A DNA stretch of 64,000 nt from Parachlorella kessleri (taxonomy: Eukaryota; Chlorophyta; Trebouxiophyceae; Chlorellales; Chlorellaceae), in NCBI GenBank assembly GCA_001598975.1, contig BBXU01000203.1, positions 80,173-144,172 of the forward strand, written 5' to 3'. Below the pieces are notes generated by a model, which had not been told where the DNA came from, made no database searches, and worked only from the letters and a program-made list of their open reading frames with translations. How positions within the stretch are numbered: position 1 is the stretch's first letter; every line of letters begins with the position of its first letter. Positions 12,701 to 20,766 of this stretch are shown here, piece by piece. The translations under genes were made by a program, and so were the position numbers.

Positions 12701-15700
12701 ATGCCTGTTGAACTGATCAATCAAGCTGGGGGCACGTGGGCCACCTGGTTCACCAAGTACTTGCACGCTGAAATGACTGAAATGCAGAGGCATGCGGGTG
12801 ACGAGTGTTGGTGGTGCTGTGCTGGTGCAGGATGAGAAGGACATGAACTTGATTGTGACGGCGCTGAAGATGAAGCTGGCACCCTTCGGCTGGGTCGAGC
12901 AGGTCCGCCGTGACCAGAAGGCGTTCACCGTCTCCAAGGTAGGCTCTAAAGAAACTGCATCCCCTAATTGGGTGCATTCCTGCCTGCCTGACTGCCTGAC
13001 ACACACCTGTTGTTCCTCCAACCGTTGTCGTAAGCTAGCGCTCCTAGCCCAGCTTATAACATATGTAGCTAGTCTCCATAGACTGGCCTTACCAGGTGAA
13101 GCATCATATGCCTTGGTATCTGCCCGCAGGATGAGATCCAGGAGATAGATGCCTACCTGGAGAAAATGGGTGTGAAGGACGCTGCCCTTCGGCGCCGGCT
13201 GGAGACTCAGATGCCCTTCAGCAGCGAGCAGGCAGTGAGCAGTGCCCTGACATCCGCAGGCGGACAGGCGCCGGTGGCAGCGCTCAACGCTGCTGCTAAG
13301 CACGCAGCGGGCAGCCCTGGGGAGCACCTGCCGGCATTGGTGGTGTGCTGCGATGCCAGTGGCACATTCAGCGGGCTGGAGCCTCTGTTTGCAGCGATGG
13401 AGATGCCCTGCTATGGTATCTTCATGCCACAGGTGGGTACTGCTGAAGTAGCCTTTGATGCACTTTTGGCGATAAATGCAGGCCTCCTTAGCTGCCATTA
13501 TACCATGAGTTCCCTGAGCGTGGGAACTGGGGCGCGATGCTGCCATCAAGCTGCAGGACAGTGGGAAGATCCAACATGCCAGGGATACCATGCTAGAAAG
13601 GCCCAGCGATGACTTTGGCACATTGCAGTTAATCTCCTGTATACCACTGGCGATTGCAGGATGCTGATCTTTGGACTGCTGTGGACATGGCAGAGCTGGC
13701 TGCCCTGGCAGTCAAGGCCCTGCGCGCTGACCCTGCTGCTTCCCGCCAGGCTCGCCTTGTCGTGTCCGGCGTTGGCTATGGCGCGGTGCTGGCTCACGAG
13801 ATGGCCCTCCAGCTGCATAGAAACAGCGACAGGGTGCATGCGCTCGCCCTGTTTGAGGGCCTGCATGCAGTGCATGCTCCGGCTGCTGTGGTCAGCTGGC
13901 TGGACGAAACGCAGCGTGAGGAGGTGTGCCAGGTGGCGGCCCTGCTGTACCCGCTGGTGCGGAGGGCAGCAGGCGCCGGCGCTCCCAGCTTGGACGCCTT
14001 TGCTGCTCGGCTGGCCAGCGTTCCTGACTATGATGGGCAGTTGGACTATGTGGCTTCTTTCCGGCCAAAGGAGGTAAGCTGAACTGTCCCTAGTTCCACT
14101 TGGATGGTTAGATTCAAACCTTAGCGGCACTCGATCATGCTCATGTTTTATGAAGGATTGCACATAACAAGAAGGGGTCAGGCAGCAACTTCATGTTCAG
14201 GGGTTTGAGCACGCATGAACGAGCACAGCATCTGCCCTCAATTAGATTTGCACCAAAAAGCTTTCATAGCAGGACAACCAAGAGGTGTTATTGACTTGTG
14301 CAGGAGGACCGCTCCGAGTGGGAGAAGCACGTTAATGCCCTGCTCCAGCGCCTGGCATACCAGCAGTCGCTCGTCTCCAGCTACACAGCCAGCGACATCT
14401 TCCCTGGCCAGACCCTGCTGTTTGCGCACCAGCCTGACAGCCAGCTGCTGCCGCGCGGCGGCCCTGCAGGCGCCTGGAGGCGCATTGCTTTCCTGGTGCA
14501 GCCAGCGGCCGAGCACACGCTCCCAGAGAAGCTGCCAGGTGGCAGCGGTGGTGGGGCCAGCCCCCAGGTGACCTCCCTAGCTCAGCAGGTACAGTCGGCG
14601 CTGCTGAGCGCGCTGCAGCGCAAGGCAGACGCTGAGCATGCTGAGCAGGGCGGAGTTAGCGGGCTCTCACTGAGCATGATGTCACCCAGGCCACTTCCCA
14701 GCGCATCAACGCCCAAGTATCACCCAGCTGTCGCGGCAGGAGCTGCTGGTGGGCCAGCAGACTTCACCTATGCGGTAGTGCAGCCGCTGAATCGACTGTG
14801 CCCTGAGCGCAGGTGAGCGCTGGTTTGCCTCTGCTCTTCCCGCCAAGGCCAGGCCCATGTCCCGAACAATGTCAGGATGTAGACCTCATGCACACCTCCT
14901 GCCAAAGAGCCAAGGCTTCATAACCATGCTCTGAGTGAGCTCATGCCTTGGTGCAGGTACATTCTGCGTCACAGCGGCGGCAGGTCGGGCACGCCTCGCC
15001 AGATGATGGCTGCTCCCCTGACCCGCATTCCTCTCTGGCTGGTGCACAATGAGCGTGGCGACATTGGTTCCTCTCTCAAGGACCTAGCAGCCACGCTGCC
15101 CCTGCCTGTGTACGGCCTGGCAATGGGTGCTGATGCAGACCGCTGCACCTCGCTGCCCGCGCTTGCAGAGCAGTACTGCGCTGCAGTCAGGGCAGCCCAG
15201 CCCACGGGCCCATACCTACTGCTGGGTTGCAGTGTGGCAGGCAGCACCATCGCCCATGGTATGGCCTGTTGCCTGGAAGCAGCAGGAGAGCGTGTGGCCC
15301 TCCTGATGCTGGATGGCTGCCTAGGTGCACCCGGTGGCAGCCTCAAGCTTCACGATGCCACCTGGTATGCGTTGTTCTACCTCCTGCGAGAGGTAGGCAC
15401 CTTCACTGGCACTATGGGCGAGTTCGTGGACTTCATCAGAACCTCCACCAGCCCCACCGCCCAGCTCAAGCTGCTGAGCACCTTCAAACCGCTGGAAACG
15501 GTGGAGGAGCAGTGGGATGCCGCTGTGTATACCACGCTGGACAGGGCCACTGCCCTGAAGCGGCTGCTACGCGCCCACGCAGCAGCCCTCAGCGCTGCTG
15601 CCGCAGCAGCACCCGCTAGCGCCAGCCAGTCAAGCGCACCGCAGGGTGGTGGGGTTTCTGTCTTCAACGGCCCCGCTGCAGTGCTGGTGCCACAGGGCCG

Positions 15701-15881
15701 CCTGGGGCAGAAGTTCCTGCAGGCCAGCAGCCGCCAGCTGGGTGGTGGTGAAGGTACTGGTGTTGTGCACCTAGCTTTAAAGGCCCATCATACCGAGTGT
15801 GTGCTTGGAGAGCGGCCCAGGCAGGCCACGGCGCTACAGATCATGGATGCACTGCGCCTGCTGCTGCAGAGGCTCAGTTGA
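1..15881 (+). CDS. Giant modular type I polyketide synthase, C-terminal portion (5' truncated by window)
   Basis: Assembles a polyketide on acyl carrier proteins. Frame 1 is already open at base 1 inside a dehydratase domain, so the start lies upstream. I joined 23 exons in phase: 1-272, 431-1429, 1578-2191, 2350-3116, 3273-4241, 4382-5180, 5387-6500, 6742-6928, 7096-7533, 7725-8918, 9142-10056, 10279-10407, 10569-10688, 10864-11043, 11256-11459, 11649-11828, 12024-12191, 12434-12592, 12831-12938, 13130-13432, 13660-14073, 14304-14812, 14957-15881, giving about 3,888 residues ending LLLQRLS-stop. Domain order: DH-ER-KR-ACP / KS-DH-ACP / KS-DH-ACP / TE-TE-TE. Neither KS is followed by an acyltransferase; KS runs straight into DH, as known for algal PKSs thought to use AT in trans. 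Two introns use GC donors. Residue losses in DH3, TE2 and partly DH2 are listed separately. Product unknown; a zygospore or cell-wall polyketide, as for Chlamydomonas PKS1, is only an analogy. Confidence 0.93.
1330..2560 (+). other. PKS enoylreductase domain
   Basis: MDR-type enoylreductase spanning three exons. The N-terminal strand VEVQVKAVGINFRD crosses the 1429/1578 junction. The nucleotide-binding motif VHAAAGGVGLAAMQM is intact at about 1879-1923, followed by DVLLNSLTS and GGRFVEISKRD. It reduces the enoyl thioester with NADPH. Its position between DH and KR is the normal order of a fully reducing PKS module. Confidence 0.88.
2590..3480 (+). other. PKS ketoreductase domain
   Basis: Short-chain dehydrogenase fold. 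The Rossmann motif TGGLGTLGQ sits at about 2610. The catalytic Ser and Tyr are in FSSVASLLG and GQANYAAANAALD at about 3020-3090. The chain continues over an intron (3117-3272) into VQWGAWAGAGMA. It looks active. It is the only KR in the visible part of the protein. Confidence 0.88.
3645..3870 (+). other. PKS acyl carrier protein 1
   Basis: Four-helix carrier domain with the phosphopantetheine attachment motif GLDSLGAVEL (Ser codon near 3745) and the downstream FDYPTISALASYLE helix. Preceded by an Ala/Gly/Ser-rich linker at about 3535-3640. Closes the DH-ER-KR-ACP module. Confidence 0.92.
3979..5575 (+). other. PKS ketosynthase A (complete catalytic triad)
   Basis: Condensing domain spread over three exons. 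The nucleophile Cys is in VDTACSSS (4595-4597), the first His in MHGTGTPLGDPIE (about 4988) and the second in GHTEAAAG (about 5108). The N-terminal part before MDAQQRLLLE is shorter than usual for a KS, with an abbreviated stretch between the SVVGMA start and the EHWDVD motif. The domain ends GTNAHALL near 5565 and passes within about 45 residues into a DH domain, leaving no room for an acyltransferase. Confidence 0.92.
5640..6490 (+). other. PKS dehydratase-like domain 2
   Basis: Begins AVPQLAFLWEHHVLG with the catalytic His of HxxxGxxxxP present (about 5779) and MFP completing the motif. At the second catalytic site the usual HPxxxDxxxQ reads HPTVSEASQ (about 6222), so Asp is replaced by Glu. 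No KR precedes or follows it in the same module, so no obvious beta-hydroxyl substrate would be made in cis. Activity is doubtful. Confidence 0.75.
6742..6928 (+). other. PKS Ser/Thr-Pro-rich interdomain linker exon
   Basis: This 187-base exon encodes a linker with repeated (S/T)P and TPF units (HSPHTPFTPFTPASPHTP) followed by an Ala/Pro-rich stretch, between DH2 and ACP2. It has no domain similarity I recognise. The clustered S/T-P pairs are possible proline-directed phosphorylation sites; that is inference. Confidence 0.7.
7096..7310 (+). other. PKS acyl carrier protein 2
   Basis: Carrier domain with GLDSLGATEL around the phosphopantetheinyl Ser and FDYPTISAISEYLAG. Very similar to ACP1 at protein and DNA level, consistent with module duplication. 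Follows KS-DH without a KR. Confidence 0.9.
7390..8830 (+). other. PKS ketosynthase B (variant first-His motif)
   Basis: Starts VALVGAAGHTA with a strongly shortened N-terminal segment; MDPQQRLLLH is conserved. Nucleophile Cys in VDTACSAS (8049-8051). The normally invariant HGTGT motif reads HSNGT (QMHSNGTSLGDPIE, His codon 8451-8453), keeping His but changing the next two residues. The second His is kept in YTGHQESGAG (about 8571). Ends FGAQGTNAHALL. Probably still binds acyl chains; condensing activity is uncertain. Confidence 0.88.
9142..9910 (+). other. PKS dehydratase-like domain 3, catalytically dead by sequence
   Basis: Aligns with DH2 (WVAP, AVPKLAFLQE, LP) and so is a DH by descent. 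The HxxxGxxxxP His position is Thr (QETAIHGKPHLP, codon about 9247). The catalytic Asp position of HPxxxD is Arg (HPGMLRAA, codon 9664-9666). Both catalytic residues are lost while the fold-forming sequence is kept, so a structural or docking role is likely. Confidence 0.8.
10279..10688 (+). other. PKS acyl carrier protein 3 (two exons)
   Basis: Exons 10279-10407 and 10569-10688 together encode a carrier domain. The attachment motif is GLDSRGGMEL, with Ser kept but the following Leu changed to Arg relative to ACP1 and ACP2. The last helix is LYDYQSMTAIVEYINT. The second exon ends at an AG|GCAAGT donor. Confidence 0.85.
10689..10863 (+). other. GC-AG intron in the PKS gene
   Basis: The exon ends GATGAG and the intron begins GCAAGT, the consensus of a GC-type 5' splice site, ending TGTATGCAG. 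Phase is preserved from ACP3 into TE1. No GT near this point gives a continuous frame. Confidence 0.7.
10864..12938 (+). other. PKS thioesterase domain 1 (intact triad)
   Basis: Alpha/beta-hydrolase thioesterase over six exons. It opens ALRALFLAAPGVANAQ, has the nucleophile elbow GGHSYGG (Ser codon 11385-11387), the acid after strand 6 in VLVMDTP, and the catalytic His in IPGDHFSIL (about 12570). It should release or hydrolyse the chain. Two further hydrolase-like domains follow in the same frame. Confidence 0.88.
11044..11255 (+). other. Second GC-AG intron in the PKS gene
   Basis: The exon ends FSFSQFLQ with CTCCAG followed by GCAAGC; the acceptor is CCTGCAG before WSQNNPIYVLD. Joining restores the thioesterase strand order in phase 0. 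Confidence 0.65.
13300..14480 (+). other. PKS thioesterase-like domain 2, nucleophile lost
   Basis: Thioesterase-like fold: LVVCCDASGTFSGLEPLF, then a nucleophile elbow reading VVSGVGYGAVLAHEMAL. Alignment with GGHSYGGCVAAEIAM of TE1 puts Gly (13774-13776) where the nucleophilic Ser should be. Helix LALFEGLHAVH follows. This looks like a pseudo-thioesterase kept between two Ser-bearing ones. It passes into a Gly/Ser-rich linker at about 14530-14760. Confidence 0.75.
14990..15870 (+). other. PKS thioesterase-like domain 3 (Ser present, unusual elbow)
   Basis: Third alpha/beta-hydrolase unit: PLWLVHNERGD opening, TGPYLLLGCSVAGSTIAHG elbow with Ser (15231-15233) in a GxSxA rather than GxSxG setting, acid candidate in LMLDGCLG, and His in KAHHTECVLGE near the C-terminus. 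Ends at the stop codon 15879-15881. Possible active hydrolase or transacylase. Confidence 0.75.
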
Positions 15882-16298
15882 GACAAAGTGTTGCGTGGGT
15901 CTATGCAATAGTGCGGTGCACAGCCTGTCCCACAGCAGAGGAGAACCTTTTATGGCGTAGGTTAAGAAGAAGTTTAACAAGGTTAAGAAGAAGACATTGG
16001 TCCAGTAGACAAGCTTGGTGATGAACCAGAATTATCGTTGTTTGAGTTGTCATGTTGACTGTATTTGCTTTGCGCATTTTCATGCCGGCCTATATTTCTT
16101 ATAACTGCTTCATGTTGAGCTTGCAATTGTCGCTGTAAATACGTTAACAGTTGATGGCCAGTGATATCAAGCAAAGGAGGTGTGCATCCTTGTCTACACA
16201 TGACACTACCCTACAAACCACAAAGGGTACTGCACCTGCACCGTCTGCAGTTCACTCGTCACATACCTTGGGGAATAAAATCATTGCATAACTTATCA
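15882..16298. other. Intergenic region between two converging genes
   Basis: AT-richer than the flanking coding DNA. It holds the 3' ends of the PKS gene and of the nuclease-RAP gene. A TGTAA at 16134-16138, about 250 bases after the PKS stop, is the usual chlorophyte poly(A) signal. I see no other feature. Confidence 0.5.
16134..16138 (+). terminator. Candidate poly(A) signal TGTAA of the PKS gene
   Basis: TGTAA pentamer, the chlorophyte polyadenylation signal, about 250 bases downstream of the PKS stop. Position and strand fit; no transcript evidence. Confidence 0.4.
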
Positions 16299-18456
16299 TC
16301 AGGCCAATAGCTGCCACCAGGGAATGCACAGCACCTGCAGGCCTTCCTTCTTCAGTTGTCGCACATACTGCTGCATGTAGCCATGGAGCTGCCGCACCAC
16401 ACCACTGCTCTCAGCAGCAGCCACGGCCAGCTGCTTCACCTGCGCCAAGCTCGCCCCGGGCACAGCCCCTTGAAACCTGCTGCTTGCCTGGAAGTCGGCC
16501 TGCCCAGCTACCAACACTGCCACACTGCCTTTGCCCTCTGGTAACCCCAGCAAGCTTGCTCCTGAGCTAACCAAAATGTCCACAGCAAGGCCCTGAGGGC
16601 TGACAGCTTGGACCTCTACTGTGGCGCCAAGCTGCCTGAGGTAATTTGCAAGGCGGTGGGCTTCCTGCCTCACATAGGCCCACCGCACAACGTGGAACGG
16701 GTGTGCCCACACTAGCGCAGCTTGTAAGCTTGCTGGGCTGCCAGAGGTGGGCATGGTTTTGACTGCATGCATGCTGGTGCTGGCCTTGCCTGTGCCGCTG
16801 CCACTAGTGTTGCACTCAATCCTTGCTTGGGGGAGTTGCAGGGCTGCTTCATTGCTTTCTGTCACGGCTTGTTTGGTCATTCCTAGCTGCTCTGCCCTGC
16901 TTTGTAGCTCAGCCCGCGCATGCTGAGGCAGCACTGCAGTAGAGCGGTTGATGGTGAACAGTTTCCGCTGTTTGCAGAGCTGTGCCAACAGCTCCTGCCC
17001 AGCTGGGTCCTGCGAGAACAAGCGCTGCACGGCAGGACTCCAGCCTGCCATTGCGCCGAGGTTGGCTGCAACTGCAATTGCTTCAATATTGCCATACCGC
17101 CGCAACAGTTTGGCAGCGGTGGAGGCACCTGTGCCCATGCCACCAATGTTGGCATCCTTCTTCCCTGAAAGCACACAGGGACCGAGGGGTATATACCTCG
17201 CATAGGGCTACCTGTGGTCATTTCATATCACAACAGCCCGGCTCACCAAGCAGAGATATTAGCATGTCGAGGATCATAGCAAACAATGCTTTCCGCACTG
17301 TTCCTTGCCGGACAAACCCACCCCACCAACTGCAACTTACCCGTGAAAGCAAGCCAGTCTGCATATGCCCCCGGCTCAAATCCATGCTGGTCAGTAAAGT
17401 CAGCTGCTGTGACCAGCTCAACACCAAGTGGATGCTCTAATGATGGCATGCGGAAGACATGCAGCCAGGAAACCTGACTGGAGAGCAGCTGCTGCATATC
17501 GCCGTCGCTGCTGGCTACCGTAACAGATAGGCTTGGGCAAACGCCTGCAGGCGGGGTACCAAGTAGTTGCATAAGCCTAGAAGCACCTAGAGCAGACATG
17601 GTGGGAAATCATATGGCAGAGTTCTCATTGTTATTGATAGCTATGCTCGAGGTGACCATTCCCTCAATGATTGCGGCAGCTGCATCTGCCACCAACTCAC
17701 CTTCCAGCACTGCACAGACTGCCCCCACGCAGTCATCCGCTTCCCAGCCATCTTGTGCCACCACACTAATGGCCCCCAGCTGCTGCAAGTGCTGAAGAAA
17801 TGGGTGCAAGCCGCCCCAAGCTGTTTGTGGGTGTGTGCTGCGGCTCATGCCATTACTGGCCTTCCTGGCTGCCAGCGCTGCCTGCTCCGAACGGCGCCGC
17901 CGCTTGTAGCTGTCAACCAGGCCCTGCCGTTGGCTGCTACCAGTCCGCTGGGCCTGCGAAGGATAGTGTCACCCCCTGAGTCACTGGAAAGTTGTCAACA
18001 CGGAACTAGGCCAAGCACTGAGGGCTCCAAGGCTAGGAAGCATTGGAAACACCGTGCACGCACCTTGGGGGTGTCAAAACAGGCAACCAATAAGGAGGGC
18101 TCTGTCAGTGTTTGTAGAAAGTCCACCTGCAAGGTGGCACAAGTCAGCCTAACCCCTCCTCTCTAACACTGTTCTGTGTCGATTTGAAGACCGTATGCAG
18201 TCCCAGCTCTCACCCAGGCAGTGAAGGCGGAGGCGAGGTTGTTATTGGGCAACCCTGCTAGCCGCCCTTTGCTGGCGGCTGCCACCCCACTTAAGATACT
18301 TGTAGCGTCCAGCAAGAGCACGTCTGACTTGTGAAGAGCACGTGCAGAAGCTGCATCTAGCCTTGGCCTTGACCACATCATCATGTTTGTGCCCCATGGT
18401 GAAGCCTTGTACAGTGACTGACGCCATGGCCGGCAGGGAAAGGAGGAAAGGGACAT
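16299..18456 (-). CDS. 5'-3' exonuclease-like (PIN/H3TH) protein with C-terminal RAP-like domain
   Basis: Exons on the minus strand: 18456-18214, 18126-18064, 17953-17701, 17586-17341, 17164-16299, in phase, 556 residues. The PIN fold shows DVLLLDATSIL, LLVACFDTPK, GWEADDCVG and ASSDGDMQQLL, matching plant organellar 5'-3' exonucleases of the bacterial Pol I 5'-nuclease type. The H3TH segment reads TGKKDANIGGMG where the family has GDKSDNIPG, so metal-binding Asp residues there are altered. The last about 140 residues (VDILV, VAVLVAGQADF, LQVLCIPWWQLL) resemble a RAP domain, found in organelle RNA-processing proteins. The first about 45 residues are Ser/Arg-rich and free of acids until late, like a transit peptide. 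The start at 18456 is the least certain point. Confidence 0.7.
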
Positions 18457-18923
18457 ATATAGTCTTGGTCTTGTATGTGATATCTTCCAGGCTTTAACAC
18501 CCTGCTCTTCTTCTTGGCGCCCTTAGTCACCGCCACGTCATCAAAGCGTTGTGAAAACGGGATTTCCAGGCTTTTGGGGACAGATCTGACAATCACAGGC
18601 TTCTAAAGGGTGTGCCCAGCCTTTGTGGGCGTTTATATGTTTGCCTTGGGAATCCCTGGACTCCCAGCTTCCACGAAGAGGGCATCCGTGACTAGGAGGT
18701 TTCCCCTGAACTACTGTGAGTGTCGCGGCTGTAGCCTACTGCCAGGCTCGTGCGATCGCCTACCTGGAGCCAAGCACAATTTTAGCTGCAGGGAGTCTTG
18801 TCAAGTCTAAGGGTACCGCCACCTGACCATGCCGCCGTGAGTTCCCCACAAGTGAGCCCAACATAGAGTTCAAGATTGCTTGCTGCAGGGAGGGCCAGCA
18901 GGCAAAGCCGGTGCAGGCCGCTC
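18457..18923. other. Divergent intergenic region (nuclease-RAP and Nudix-like genes)
   Basis: Short spacer between two divergently oriented genes, expected to hold both promoters. A short open frame on the minus strand (18596-18500, basic and Lys-rich, ending near AGCAG|GGTGTT) could be a further 5' exon of the nuclease gene. I see no other feature. Confidence 0.35.
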
Positions 18924-20170
18924 ATGTCGTTGGACAAGCAGCGAAACCAGCTACCTTCACTGCAGCAGCAGCACGACCAGCAAGCCGAGCAAGAAGCGTC
19001 CTTCAGGGGCTCGTCTCTGCCTGACCTACTCGCCTGGCTGGCCCAGACCGGGATAGACACTAGCTGTTATGGGACGGGCGCAAGCAAGAGTGTTGACCTC
19101 TTGTGGGAGGAGGCAAGTGTACAAAAACTGTTTGCTGCAGTGACTATGACCTTGCGCATATCACATGCAAGGGCTGCCAGGATGATTCTTAGCGATGTGA
19201 ATATGCATGCATAGTCCAGCATATTGTTATGCAGGGGGTATGTGGAAACTGGTGCAAATTGGGGCATGATATTCCCTGTGCATAGGCAAGGGCTCATGCT
19301 TGTCAGTGTACCTGTATGTGACATGTCACACTTGGCCGCCTAATTAAATTGCAGGTGCAGGAGGGCGAGACAGTCTTGACGGTCTGTGATGGCAGGCCAC
19401 TGAGGTTTGTTAGTGTTGTTAACGTGATTATCAGCAACAACCGCGGTCAGACGCTCGTAGAGAGTCAGCAGGTGCTGCCCAGCGGCACAGTTCGGCCGCG
19501 TAACAAGCCGCTGAGCGAGAAACTGCTTCCAGGAGAGCGATGGCAGGATGGAGTTGTGCGGGGAGTAGTCGAGGAGCTGGGCAGTGTGCTGCCTCAAAAG
19601 CCTGAGGTGGGCAGGAGTGATCAAGCGTGTAAATAGCAAAAAGGCAACCCTTATGTTGGTTGGGCTGCCGCGCCCCACACTGTCTCATGCAATACCACCT
19701 GTGGTGCTGGAATGTGCTGCAGAACAGCATGTCTGGCTGCTAGACCCCAGCTGCTTGGTTATACTACCTATATTGTGCCGCTGACTTGATGCCAGGTACT
19801 GTCTTGACGTAGGTGACGCTAGACGAGAACTCATATGAGGAGGTGGTGGAGGAGAAAGAGTCGCAGTCTTATCCAGGCTTGTATTCCAAGGTGGGTTCCT
19901 GTGTTGGCTGTTGCAGTGTTTACTGCTAAGCGAGCGGGAGGAGGAGGACTTGCTTGTCTGACTATGCTTGCGAGAACGTTATGTTCTGAAAGGCTGTGGC
20001 GCCTCTTGCTCAGTGTCTCAAGGCAGCAAACAGGATTTTCCCGCCGTCTCTCTCCGCAGTATGTCTGCCATCGAGTCCAAGCCAAGGTGGTGGGGCTACC
20101 AGAAGATAATTTCACTACACAGGAAGAAAGAGGCGATGGGCAACTTACCCACGTATGGGAATGGCAGTGA
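18924..20170 (+). CDS. Nudix-like domain protein
   Basis: Exons 18924-19112, 19355-19606, 19813-19890 and 20060-20170 join in phase to about 209 residues, ending THVWEWQ-stop. Residues about 64-140 hold a Nudix-like box: PGERWQDGVVRGVVEELGS fits Ex7R(E)UxEExG, with the box Gly changed to Glu and RE to RG, but with EELG intact. Such boxes bind a metal for hydrolysis of nucleoside-diphosphate derivatives; the substrate here is unknown. The conserved-looking tail ESQSYPGLYSKYVCHRVQ follows. The first intron uses a GC donor (GAG|GCAAGT). ATG 18924 is the first in-frame Met. The downstream neighbour is an NMNAT/CinA-like gene on the same strand. Confidence 0.65.
19113..19354 (+). other. GC-AG intron in the Nudix-like gene
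   Basis: Donor GAG|GCAAGT, acceptor AAATTGCAG. Joining gives DLLWEE-VQEGETVLTV in one frame; reading through meets a stop at 19214. Confidence 0.6.
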
Positions 20171-20766
20171 GCTGCCTGCCCACCCACCAAGCGGACAAGT
20201 GCATCAGCTTCTCTTGGCGGAGAGGCTGCTTGCTATTGAGCATTTGTGTGTTTGAACGAATGAAGCGCAACCATTTTGGCCACACCTGAAGACTGCAGAG
20301 ATGTACCTGACCTCCAGCGCTGCTTTTGCTCCAGCCCCTGCCTTGAGCGGTTTGGGTATTGCTCCTGTGATACAGGTTTACTTTCCAAGGAATGCCTGGC
20401 CTGGTATTGGTAGGCCGTGTATGTTCACGGTTGCATCAGGCTGTTCGAGTATTTGATTTGATTAATCGCCATGAGCTTCAGTCCAAGGCCCGCAGGCCTG
20501 ACAGCATGCCTGACAGGGGCGCCCTCCCGTTTGGTATTCAGCAATTCGCGCTTACACAGTATCGTCCCAGACACGTCTCTGCGTTTACTGAAGTTCAGGA
20601 CCATGCTTTGGTCATGACGCCAGTAAGCTTTTTGCAGTTCAGGGGCTGCTTGCTTTCTAGGCTGGCAGGCAAGGGCTCGCTGGTGCAGGGTCTTAAGCGC
20701 GGATCACTAACACAAGGTTGCAACAGAGGCACCAGGGTTCGATCACTAAAGCAGGTGGCAGTCACC
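20171..20766 (+). other. Intergenic or 5' leader region upstream of the CinA-NMNAT-like gene
   Basis: Between the Nudix-like stop and the Kozak-like ACCATGG at 20767. An open frame starting ATG 20392 runs in phase into that ATG and would add 125 residues rich in Arg, Leu and Val. It could be a targeting extension or simply an open leader. No other feature seen. Confidence 0.35.

Noticed and set aside
12605..13621. 338-codon open frame on the minus strand
   Set aside because: It lies antisense across PKS exons and introns whose plus-strand frame is clearly conserved thioesterase; the composition is that of a shadow frame in GC-rich DNA.
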